DNA of 64,000 nt, taken from positions 101,523 to 165,522 of the forward strand of contig JACEEZ010018574.1 in NCBI GenBank assembly GCA_016584305.1, given 5' to 3'. Positions 1 through 11,559 of the stretch are shown piece after piece. Source of the stretch: Chionoecetes opilio (lineage: Eukaryota; Arthropoda; Malacostraca; Decapoda; Majidae). Position numbers and translations under genes: made by a program. The notes below the pieces were generated by a model. It worked only from the letters and a program-made list of their open reading frames with translations. It did no database searches and was not told the origin of the DNA. Numbering within the stretch: the stretch's first letter is position 1; each line of letters starts with the position of its first letter.

Positions 1-95
1 TATGAGTAGGAGTTCCACTTCAATTAAATTCATGATAATTTTTTTTTTTTGTGATATGTAATATACAACTCTGTATGTTATGCAATAAAGATGGA

Positions 96-765
96 TGATG
101 ATGATGATATGATGCTAACTACTGGCTACACTATACTGCTACTACTACTACCTACTACGACTACTACTACTACTACTACTACTGCTACTATTACTACTAC
201 TACTACATGACTACTACTGCTACTACTACTGCTACTACTACTACATAACTACTGCTCTACGACTACTATACTGCTACACACTGACTACTGCTACTACTAC
301 TACTACTACTAGCCTGCTACTACTCTAATAATCTACTCTCACTATTACTACTACTCTCTACCTACTACTGACACTACTGCTACGATATTTTCTACTACTA
401 CGCTGTACTACTTGACTACTACTACTGCTACTATTTCCTACTACTACTACTACTACTACTATACTACTACTGCTACTAGTCTACTACACGTACTTCCTAC
501 TACTACTATCTACTGCTACTGCTAGCTACTTACTACTACTACTACTACTTTACTACTACTACTACTACTACATCTGTCTACTACTACTACTACTACTACT
601 ACTACGTGCTACTACTCTACTACTGACTACTACTACTACTACTACTACTACTTACTACTACTACTACTGCTACTACTACTGACTGACTACTTACTACTAC
701 TTCTACACTATCTGCTGACTAACTACTACTACTGCTACTACGGCTACTACTATACTACTACTACT

Positions 766-798
<33 letters not shown>

Positions 799-835
799 CT
801 TACTATAACTACTACTACTACACTACTACAACGAC
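96..835. repeat. imperfect (CTA/ACT)n microsatellite
   Basis: About 740 bases of ACT/CTA trinucleotides with many single-base interruptions and occasional GCT variants, preceded by a short ATG/GAT run. It is the mirror of 8150-8830. Confidence 0.95.
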
Positions 836-889
836 CAGGCACCCGATTACTATAACTTTTCAGACACTTTGTTTCGTAAAGACAATCTC

Positions 890-2318
890 ATATTAATTAA
901 TATAATATATATAAAAATATATGATATATATAGACTATAATATATATGATTATGATACTAGTAATATATATATCATATATAATATATATATCTATATATA
1001 TATATATTATATCTATTATATATATACATGACTGTTTATATTTATATACTACTATATCAGATATTTATATAATGTATATATATATGTATATATATTATAT
1101 ATTATTCTATAATATATCAATATTATATCTATATATGATGTTATATCTAGTAATATATTAGGTATACTCTATCTCCACTATATTATGTTATCTATAGTGT
1201 ACATAATCTATGTAATCTATCCTCAAAATTATCTCTCTGATATTATCTTTATCTATAACCCTCTCTTCATAATCTCTTACTACCTTAGAGTATCTGTATA
1301 TATCTCATAATTCTTTAATAATATCGTTATCAATTATTATATCTTTTATTATATCTAGTATCACTACTACTATTGAGTATCTTCTATTTCTATAACTATC
1401 ACTACATAGACTTACTCTATCATATATATAATTATCAAATCTGTGTATCATATATCCTTATCTTATATTCTACTATCGATCTCTATATCATAAGATACTC
1501 ATTTTATATATTTAATATATATCTAATATTATACATTATATTATATCGATATATATCTATTTATAATAATACAGTTATATTATGTATCTATCTCTATCTC
1601 TTCTCTATAATATATTACTCTCTGATCTCATATAGTCTATCTCTATAGCTCTATCTCTCAATACTCTATCTATATATCTAATCTATCCTTATTATATATA
1701 CGCTATCTCTACTCTACCTCTTATCATATACTATATATGTCTATATATAATCTTTATATATACATAGTATTTCATCGATCTCTCTACATCTATATCTGAA
1801 ATAATATATCTATCTACCTATATATATGATAACCTCTAATCTACTAGATATATATAATATCTATATAGATATATTATATATATATATATGATCTCCGATA
1901 TAGATCATATCTTATATATATATAGTAATTATATATATAAACAACTTATCTATCCCTCTATATCGTATACTCTTATATTTATATATATTATATCTATACT
2001 ATATATATATCTATCTGAATATATATATATCTATATCTATATATATATACCTCTATATATATACCTATACTATATAAAATAATATATATAATAGTCTCAA
2101 TATATATCTATATATAATCTATATATATTGTATCCTGGTATATATATCTATATATATATCTGATACATATATTATACAATATATATGAATCTAGATATAT
2201 ACGATATTATATATTTTTATTATATTATACTATATATCTTAGGATTATATATATATAATGTAGATCGTAAATTTATATATATATATATATCTATAATATT
2301 TATATACTATATATAATG

Positions 2319-2349
<31 letters not shown>

Positions 2350-2830
2350 ATTATATTTATATTAATACTAGAAGCTATATATATAGATATATATATATAT
2401 ATATATATATGATATATATAATTATTTTTATATATCTCTATCTCGGTAATCAATTTACTACTATATATATCTCTTGATATATCATATATTTATATCATAT
2501 ATAGATAATATATATCTGTATATCTATATATCTATATATAGGTAATATATATTATCTATGATATATATCTCTATATAGGTATCATACTCTATACTATACG
2601 ATATATATATATAGAATATATATATTCTCTATCCGGTATATATCGATGATATAATAATATATAAGATATATTTTATATATATCTAATATTATATTCTAAT
2701 ATACTATCTATATATATCTCTATATCTATATATATATATATATATCTATATCTATAATTAGATACGTATATAGTGATATATATATATATATCTATATATA
2801 TATATAATGAATTTTATTATAATTATATAC
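890..2830. repeat. AT-rich low-complexity block, left arm
   Basis: Almost pure TA/TAT sequence with interspersed TCTA. Short open frames rich in Ile and Tyr in this block are composition artefacts. No gene is seen. Mirrored by 6271-8112. Confidence 0.95.
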
Positions 2831-3540
2831 TTATGTATGTACTGGACGGGACGTAGGAGCCGTACAAGAGCAAGGGCAGGATAGAGGAGAATGACAAGAG
2901 GACCTGAGAAATGTATGTACTGGACAGAGGGAGCCAAAAAGCCATGTCGGAATGGCGGGAAATGTCAAAAGGAAATGCTATGATGTACGGACGTAGACCA
3001 CAGAGCCTGTCAGAATTGGAGAAAATGAACCAGAGCCATGTAATTAGGCGGGAACAGAGGAGCCAAAATAAGCCATGTCAGTAATGGGGGCGACGGAGGG
3101 AATGTCAAAGAGGATCATGTATGTACACACACAATATTAGTGTGCACACGATGGTCATACGAAGAAGTCTTCAGAGACAAGGTTGCTTGAACTGACATCA
3201 AGAATTACAGTTTCCGCTGTCGGTGCATTGAATGTGGAGTAGCCCTGGACTTGAACTTATAGATGCCAAAAGTATTCATGTTTTCACAGCTCAGCATTAA
3301 CCCACTGAGAACAATGAGACCGGGACCCACCAGTGTACCTCTTCCCCTATATCGGACCTAGGTACATGCACACCACTTCACACACGCACAGCTTCCCTCA
3401 CTATATGTAGAAGTTTGGAATGAACTTAGATGAGGAGGTGATATCGCGCAAAGAATGTGCACCAGTTGAAAGAAAGCTGGATAATATTTAGACATTATGG
3501 AACGGTACTATCCCACGAGTGTCCTCAGACCTGTAAAAAC
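2831..3540. other. single-copy-like segment of the palindrome, left arm
   Basis: Complex sequence with no recognisable coding motif. It contains two or three repeats of a phrase with GGAGCCAAAA and ATGTATGTAC, so part of it is a short degenerate tandem repeat (about 2840-3130). Its reverse complement at 5640-6270 is the best place to estimate divergence between the arms, because it is not simple repeat. Confidence 0.7.
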
Positions 3541-3559
3541 ACAACTATGTACACAACAC

Positions 3560-3649
3560 CCCACAGCACACACACACACCACACACACACACACTACACA
3601 CACCACACACACCACACACACACACACACACACAGAAAGGAACCACACA

Positions 3650-3684
<35 letters not shown>

Positions 3685-3710
3685 CACACACACACACAGA
3701 ATACAATTAC
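3560..3710. repeat. (CA)n microsatellite
   Basis: CA dinucleotide tract with a few AC/ACC interruptions, mirrored by the GT tract at about 5445-5600. Confidence 0.95.
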
Positions 3711-3894
3711 CAACGACCTGAGGCAAAAGATAAGAGGAGACTTAATAATAGAGCTGGAAGCAAAGAGACAGGTCGATATCACACAAGAGACACGAACAAA
3801 ATGGAAGTGAAAAGGGAGCTCCATATAAATGTGTAGTACCATGCTTATAGTGTAAGAGTTTTATCAAGTAAGAGAATACTAGGTAAGAAAAAAA

Positions 3895-4432
3895 GAAAAA
3901 CACACACACACACATCATACAACACCAACACCCATCACATAGTAGTATAGCAGTAACTCAGGTTCTGAAAAACACAACTAGGTAACACACACACACACAT
4001 ATACACACACACAACATCATAGTAGATAGTAGTACAGTAGCTCAGGCCATCCTGAAAAACACACTTTACTCGGTAAACACACACACAAACACACACAACA
4101 CACATATATAGTAGTAGTACAGTAGATCAGGCCCTGAAAAACCTAACACTAGGTAAACAACACACACACACACACCACCCACACACGATATATAGTAGTA
4201 AGTACAGTAGTATCAGGCCTGAAAAACCCAACAACTAGGTACGACAACAGTCACACACACAATCGACACACACACACACATATATAGTATAGTACAGTGT
4301 ATCAGGCCCTGAAAACCAACAACTCGTTAAACAAACACAACAACACACACACACATTATAAGTAGTAGACAGTAGATCAGGCTCTGAGAAACACAACTCC
4401 GGTAAACAACACACACACACACATCACCATAA
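3895..4432. repeat. ~80-bp minisatellite with embedded (CA)n, left arm
   Basis: Six to seven units, each with GTAGTAGTACAGTAGATCAG, CCTGAAAAACACAACTAGGT and a variable (CA)n run. The CTGAAAAAC phrase recurs at about 3966, 4052, 4133, 4218, 4310 and 4383. The reverse complement array occupies 4771-5290 with six matching units. Confidence 0.85.
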
Positions 4433-4770
4433 ATAAACTACGGACCCCCACAATAGCCCCACATCCTTGTTCGTCTCGTCGGCGCCCACCCGCGGCCGTC
4501 TATGGAGTTCTGTCGAGGGTGAAGGCAGATTTCTCCCCTCCTTCGCTGATGTTATGGGTGCCACAAACCGGGTCTCGACATACTTCAACCTCTGGTTCTC
4601 TCCAAGCCCCCAGAGGTGAAGTGTGAGACGCGGTTGTGCACCCAAACATCTGCTTATGAGGGAGAAATCTGCCTCTCACTCCTCCGACAGAACTCCATAG
4701 ACGGCCTCGGGTGGGCGCCGACGAACGACTCCAGATGTGGTGTGGGCCTCAGTAGTTTATTATGGTGAGT
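4433..4770. other. centre of the 8.9 kb palindrome
   Basis: 4435-4550 and 4655-4760 are reverse complements (both carry AACTCCATAGACGGC and GGCGCCCAC on opposite strands), leaving a loop of roughly 100 bases around 4550-4655. No motif for a gene is seen. Confidence 0.7.
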
Positions 4771-5290
4771 TGTGTGTTTTGTTTATACCGAGTATGTGTT
4801 TTTCAGAGCCTGATCTTACTAGTACTACTACTATAGATTGTGATTGTGTGTGTGTGTTGTTTGCGAGTTAGTTGTGTTTTTCAGGCCGGAGCTACTGTGC
4901 TACTACTATATATTATTTGTGTGTGTGGGTATTGGTGTGTGTTGTTACTAGTTGTTGTGTTTTTCAGGGCTGATTCTACTGTACTACTACTATCTATGTG
5001 TGTGTGTGGTCGTGTGTGTGTGTGTGTTTGTTTACCTAGTTGTTGTGTTTTTCGAGGGCCTGATCTACTTATCTACTACTAGATATGATGTGTGTGTTGT
5101 GTGTGATGTGTTTGTTTACCGAGTTGTTGTGTTTTTCAGGCCTGACTACTGTACTACTACTACTATTTATGTGTGTGTGTGTCATATGTGTTGTGTGTGT
5201 CTACCTATTGGTTTTCGGCCTGAGCTACTGTAACTACTACTATGTATGTGTGTTGTGTGTATTGTGTGTGTTGTGTTTGACCTAGTATCT
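4771..5290. repeat. ~80-bp minisatellite with embedded (GT)n, right arm
   Basis: Mirror of 3895-4432. TTTTTCAG followed by GCCTGA recurs at about 4799, 4876, 4961, 5047, 5131 and 5210. Open frames here are repeat-encoded Cys/Val strings and not genes. Confidence 0.85.
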
Positions 5291-5493
5291 CTTACTATCA
5301 CTTTACACTATACGCTTACTACCTATTTCCTATGGAGCTCCCTTTTCCTCATTTTTTGTGTGTCTTCTTTGTGTATCGACCTCTCTTTGCTTCCAGTACT
5401 ATATTATCTCGCCTCTTTCTCATTTGTCAGGTGTTGGTAATTGTATCTCTCGTGTGTGTGTGTGTAGGTGTGTGTGTGTGGTGTGGTGTGTGT

Positions 5494-5562
<69 letters not shown>

Positions 5563-6270
5563 GTGTGTGTGTGTGTGTTAGGTGTGTGTTGTTTTACATA
5601 GTGTGTTTTACAGGTCTGAGCTACACTCGTGGGGGTACCGTCTCCATATCTACATTATCCAGTCTTTCTTTCAACTGGTGCAACTTCTTTGCCGAGCACC
5701 TCCGCTCGGGTCTTCCAAACTTCACTATATGTGTGGAAGCTGTGCGGTGTTGGCGTGTGCATGTCCTAGGGGTCCGATATAGGGGAAATGAGTACACTGT
5801 GGGGACCGTCTCTCCTTGTCTCATGGGTTAATCTGACTTTGAAACATGATACTTTTGGCATCTATATTTCATGTCCAGCTACTCCACATATCATCACCGC
5901 AGGAAACTGTAATTTCTGATGTCATTCAAGCACCTGTCTCTTAGCTTCTCGATCCTCTTGTGGCTCTACATATTGTGTGTGTACACTATGTCCTCTTGGA
6001 CATTTCCACTCGTTCCTGACATGGCTTTTTGGCTCTCGTCTTCCCGTCATTACATGTCCTTTCTTTGTCCCAGTTCTCTCCATTCTTGACCTATGCTCTT
6101 GTGGCTCCTACTTCCGTACATACATGTCCTCTTTGACATTTTCCCTTCATTCCTGACATTGCTTTTTTGGCTCCTCTGTCCGTACATACATGTCGCTCAT
6201 GTCCCTTTGTCAGTTCTCTCATGCCTGACGATGCTCTTGTGGCTCCTCGTCCCGTCGTCCGTCATACATA
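5291..6270. other. right arm: GT tract and mirrored single-copy segment
   Basis: 5445-5600 is a (GT)n microsatellite. 5640-6270 is the reverse complement of 2831-3540, for example the 5850-5910 stretch containing TTTTGGCATCTATA matches 3235-3295. No gene seen. Confidence 0.75.
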
Positions 6271-6650
6271 GTATTTTATACTTAATTACTATATATATAT
6301 AATATATATGTATATATATATCTATATTATTATCTATGTATATATATATATATACATATAAATATATATCTATATATATATTATCTATATATCCTAGATA
6401 TGATAGCGTATATATATAATATATATATATTGATATATATATCTAATAATATACCTATATATAATTACATATTATATATATATATATATAATTATTATTA
6501 TCTATACCTATCTCATATATATATATCTATCTATTATACCCTATATATATATATGATATAAGATACATATATATATATATATATGATATATAAATATATA
6601 GATCTATAATATCTATATATAATTACATATCTCTATATAGTATCTAATAT

Positions 6651-6687
<37 letters not shown>

Positions 6688-8112
6688 AATATATATATAT
6701 ATATATATTATATATCTAATATATCATACAATTACTATACTATATCATATATAATCTTATCTATTATATATATTAATATGATATACTATCTCCTACTATA
6801 TATATATATATAGATTTTATATTACTCTATCATCATACTAATATATATATATATATATACTAAATCAAAATATATATAGATATCTAGTCTCTCTCTCTCT
6901 CTTGACGGTATCACTATATATGTATTCTATATATATATATATGTCTCTATATATACTAATGCTATATATCTCTCTATATTATCTCTATACTATATATATT
7001 TATATTCTATCGGTATCGTATCTATAGTATCTATCTATATATTACTATATATCTTACTATATAATATATCTATATACTATATCTCTTATCTATCTCTCGT
7101 ATCTCTTATATCTTCTATATAGGTATATATCTACTGTTCTAAATCTATCTATATATATATATATATAGACTTTATTCTATATCATCTTCTCCTATATCTC
7201 GCTCTCATAATCTATCTCTCTATCTATCTCTATCATATACTAGGTATTCTATATCGGTCATCTATATACTATATATCTAATATATATATATCTCTATATC
7301 TATATATCTATCTACAATAGCTATATATCTACATATATATAGATATATCTATTTATCTCTCGTATCTATATGTATCTCTTCTCATCTAGATTCCTCTCTA
7401 TCTCATGCTCTATATCTATCTCTTTATCTCTATCTCTATCTCACTCTAGTATCTATATCTCATATATATATATCTCTCTACTATAGATATACTCGTATCT
7501 ACTGTATCTAATCTATTCTATCTACTATATAATCTGTTCTCTCTCTCTCTCGCATTCACTAATAATTCATAAAATTATATATCTCTCATCTCTATCTCTA
7601 TATCGTCATCCCTCATCTATTTATCATATCTATACATATATAATATATTCTTCTATATTATGTATAATATATCATCTAATATATTATATCTATTATATAC
7701 TCCTATCTATCTCTCCATCAAAATCTATATATCGTAATCATATATATTAAAAATTATATATATATCGATCAATATATATCAATGTTATTATATTATTCTA
7801 TATCTTTTCTATATATACCTAATATAGTATATATATATGCCTAATCTATTATATAATATAACATCTATCATCATAATATATATATATATATATACTATAT
7901 ATATATATATACTCATATAATATATATAGATAATATATATCAATATATGTATACGTATATATTATTATATTACATATGTATATATATCATATGATATATA
8001 TATATATATATATATATATGATATATATATATACTATATTATAGTTATATATATATATCTTCTTATTATCTATATAAATATATCTTTATTATATATTATA
8101 TATATATATATG
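6271..8112. repeat. AT-rich low-complexity block, right arm
   Basis: TA/TCTA sequence with CTCTCT islands, counterpart of 890-2830. It holds no recognisable gene. Confidence 0.95.
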
Positions 8113-8149
8113 AGATTCGTCACGAAACAGTGTTGAAAGTATATACTTC

Positions 8150-8199
8150 GGGTGTCTTGTAGTGTAGTAGTAGTAGTCTAGTGTAGTATAGTAGTAGTT

Positions 8200-8232
<33 letters not shown>

Positions 8233-8830
8233 GCAGTAGTAGTAGTAAGTCAGGTAGTAGTAGGCATTAGTAGTAGTAGTAGTAGTATTAGTATCCGTAG
8301 TAGCAGTAGTAGTAGTATAGTAGTAGTAGTATTTTTAGTAGTAGTAGTAGTAGTAGTGTAGTAGTGCAGTAGTCGCTGTATAGTTAAGTAGTATTACCCC
8401 AAAGTGTATGGTAGTATAGTAGTTAGTAGTAGTAGTAGTAGTAGTAGTAGGCAGTACAGTATAGTAGTAGTAGTATTAGTAGTAAGTAGTTAATAAGTGC
8501 GTAGAGTAGTAGTAGTATTAGTATCGTAGTCGTATATTCGAGTAGTAGTAGTATAGTTAGTAGCAGTATAGTAGTAGCAGTGTAGTAGTAGTAGTAGTAG
8601 TAGTATAGTAGCCAGTAGTAGTAGTAGTAGTAGCAGTATAGTAGTCGGTAGTAGTAGCATAGTAGTAGTACCGTAGATAGTAGTATATAGTGAGTAGTAG
8701 TGAGTAGTAGCAGTAGTAGTAGCAGTAGTAGGTAATAGTGATAGTAGTAATCGTACAGTAGTAGTAGTAGAGTAGTGGTAGTAGTAGTAGTCAGTAGTAG
8801 CAGTAGTAGTAGTAGCCGTAGTAGTCATCA
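8150..8830. repeat. imperfect (AGT)n microsatellite
   Basis: Long AGT/TAG trinucleotide run with irregular interruptions, the reverse complement of 96-835. The 126-residue minus-strand frame across it is low complexity Thr/Leu/Tyr and is not a gene. Confidence 0.95.
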
Positions 8831-8940
8831 TCACATCATCATTCCTCATCTTTACATTGCTAACGTACAAGGAGTTGTATATTACATATCACAAAAAAAA
8901 AATTTTCATGATTTAATTGAAGTGGAACTCCTCTCATATT

Positions 8941-9589
8941 TTTCATGTTTCTGACCCAATAATTCTTGTCTAAATTACATCCATCACTATTACTAAAAAA
9001 GTTATTTTATAAAATCGAATACAACTTAAAAAAGATGTAAAGACATACCCTCAAAAAACAAAGGTTTGTTCATAAATATATCAGAACATTTTTTTCTTGC
9101 TTAAGGATCTAAAATAGCTAGCTTGCACTGTTGTTACATGCTTTTTAAAGAAAGCATGTTATACTCTTTTGACACGACTGTGATTACTGTTTAAAATGGC
9201 ATCCTAAATTTCTTAGTGCATTTGCTAAGCTATCTCATGTTTTAAATAATAACTCGAGTTAATCTTACATAAATTCCGCATTTGAAGACCATATATAGGA
9301 TACTGTATGACTTGAATAGAAAGTATTCTGTGTGAATTGATTCCTTTAACTTACGAAAGACAGTGTTAAATTTAACTGTAAAAACTTGAGCCTTTCCTCT
9401 ACTATCTATTTTTATCCCAAAAATGAATGACATATAAGTACTAAATACTTTAATTTTCACGTTTTTATATGACTTTATATCCCTCATCTTCACATTTCTT
9501 CGTATTTATCATCATGAAAACCATACCATTTAGATTTGAATGATTTCCCTTTAGGTTTCAACTTTAATTTTACTTTCAAATACACTAAT
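8941..9589. other. AT-rich sequence without recognised gene
   Basis: No motif, repeat or convincing frame is seen. An 83-codon minus-strand frame at 9242-9493 has no recognisable family. By position it could be the remainder of the LINE whose reverse transcriptase lies next to it on the minus strand. Confidence 0.4.
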
Positions 9590-10130
9590 ATGTTTCTAAG
9601 TTATTCATGAGAGTCAGCAAGCTAACTATGTCCTCAGCATCGCTATAATTTCGATTCTAATGACTCTATTTACATCTATCTCAAGTTGGCATATGTCCTG
9701 AGAAGATCATCAATTTATATAATTTAAATAGTAATGGCGCAAATTCTCCTTGTCTTACACCAGTTCGACTTCTGATAAGATCATTGAAGACCATTCCATT
9801 AATTCAAACATAGCACTCTGATTTCTCCATAATTCTATTAAAATAAAACAATTCAGGAAAAATGTTCTCTATCTAATATATATTACCTAAAATAAAATGA
9901 TTTACCTTATCAAAGCTTGCCAAATCCATAATGCTACAAATGCTTTATCATATATTTTTGTATGGAAGAAATTAACGTTTCGTTTAGAATGAAACAGTCA
10001 TCATTGGTTGCATGTTTTGCACAAAACCCAACTGTTTATGGCTAAAATCAAGTCTTCCTCGAAAATGGTCCAATATGTGATTTCATATATATTTCAATAT
10101 ACATATGACTGCTTACGGTCGATAATTGTT
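9590..10130 (-). pseudogene. decayed non-LTR retrotransposon reverse transcriptase
   Basis: Reading the minus strand with frameshifts gives reverse-transcriptase landmarks in the right order. DKAFVAL (9932-9949) sits where KAFDSV-type motif A belongs. GVRQGE (9744-9761) is the conserved motif ahead of the palm. SDAEDIVSLL (about 9616-9645) replaces the catalytic YADD box. The spacings of about 63 and 41 codons fit LINE enzymes. Upstream, around 9990-10070, a phrase like SHKQLGF resembles the finger-region QFGF motif. In the family this enzyme primes cDNA synthesis on nicked target DNA. The copy has stops throughout and a changed catalytic box, so it is dead. Clade is not assigned. Confidence 0.7.
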
Positions 10131-11110
10131 GAATCACCGATATTTCCCTAGTATCTTTTATTATAGGATTTAATATTCACCCTACGCAAATGTGAAGGGC
10201 TATACGTATTTGACTATAACATGCATCAAACAACAAATATTTGCAGTATTGTTTGAGCATTCTGTAAGATGAGAATGGAGCAAATAATCTAATTAGCATC
10301 TTGATTCCCGATGTCTACCCACCCTTTATTTATCTCTTTGTGTGTAATTTAATCTTCAGCAGAATAACACTGAAATTAGTCTCTCTATTCAGTATCTGTT
10401 CGGTGATCAGGAAACTTTGCTCTGCATGGGTGTAAGAACTTCGTCCTTGATTAAAAATTGGTTATGGAAACAATCAGAATCTTTATGGTCATTTTTTCCA
10501 TCGATTATGGTTTGAGGACTTTTTGTTTTATTACTTTTCTTTCTATTTCGTTCCCGAACGCTGTCATATCCTTGATTCTATTTTTTTGTATGATATATCG
10601 ATCTGCTCAAGATTTCATTTTTTTCTACAATTGAAAGTGCTTCTTTGATACAGATTTTCTACTTGTTTTCATTTTGTGAATTCAGCGATTCTCTCGCTTT
10701 CCATTTATTACCATACATTTTACATCATCCGTACAGTTAGTATACAAATCCTTAACATTTCTGTTACCATCCTGGTACTACTTTAAACTGGTTTTTCTTA
10801 CAGCCGGTTTTTAGAAAATTCTGGAAGAATTAAAACACATTGATCAACTTTCTCATACAACTCCTGAGCTGAACAGGTGGCCTCATGCTGGCATCCACAC
10901 TACAACACATAGTGGCTTCATATGAAATTTCGAAGTTCATCATCAATATTCTTATTCATACATTCGTATTCTTGAGAAGTGAGACTTCCTCAAGTAAAAA
11001 TATACTCAGCAATGCTCTGCATGAACTACTTTCTTGTTATGTTATCATCGACAGAGTCCTAGGAGATGTGAATATTCTCCTGAAATAGGTAATGATCTGT
11101 CACAACTACA
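10131..11110. other. AT-rich sequence, possibly 5' remains of the LINE
   Basis: No stable frame or repeat is seen. Being upstream of the minus-strand reverse transcriptase remnant, this could be its decayed 5' part, but no endonuclease motif was recognised. Confidence 0.3.
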
Positions 11111-11117
11111 GTCATAT

Positions 11118-11119
11118 AA

Positions 11120-11160
<41 letters not shown>

Positions 11161-11245
11161 ATAGTAACAGTAGTTGTAGTATAGGCAGTAGTAGTAGTAG
11201 TAGTATGTAGCAATGTAGTAGTATTAGTAGTAGTAGTAGGGGTTG
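11118..11245. repeat. (AGT)n microsatellite
   Basis: Near-perfect AGT run with minor interruptions. Confidence 0.95.
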
Positions 11246-11559
11246 AGATTATGTGAAATAGTGTTTGAGAGTAAAGGTGATTCGTTTTAGGTGTTCGTTA
11301 CTGTGTCTGGTCGAGGTGCGGATTTGAGTCTTTGTCTGAGGAGCAACCGAGGCGACCCTACGCCGCAACTGGTGGTGGGTTGTGGATGGGCGTGTGCGTG
11401 GTGGGTGGGTGGTCGTGTGGCGAGAGAGGTGGATGGTGTGTGTGGTGGTTGGTTTGGGTGTGTGTTTTTGTGGTGTACGTAGTGGTATGTGATGTGTGTG
11501 GGTGTGGTGTTGTGTGGTGGTGTGAAGATGTGGAGGGATGTGCTGTGTGTGTGTGTGTG
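11246..11559. other. transition into GT-rich DNA
   Basis: 11246-11380 is ordinary sequence that encodes nothing recognised. From about 11385 it becomes G/T-rich and grades into the minisatellite. Confidence 0.5.

Larger units (their letters stand above)
1..8940. repeat. 8.9 kb imperfect palindrome (inverted duplication)
   Basis: The first ~100 bases reappear in reverse complement at 8838-8940, and every block between is mirrored: ACT repeats (96-835) against AGT repeats (8150-8830), AT block (890-2830) against 6271-8112, single-copy sequence (2831-3540) against 5640-6270, CA tract against GT tract, and a ~80-bp CA minisatellite on both sides of a centre near 4600. The arms differ by frequent scattered 1-3 base indels. 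It may continue left of the window. Either a genomic inverted duplication or a read that turned back on itself. Confidence 0.85.

Noticed and set aside
4424..4645. 73-codon minus-strand frame at the palindrome centre
   Set aside because: Lies across the axis of an inverted repeat with no conserved motif; the mirrored arm does not keep the frame.
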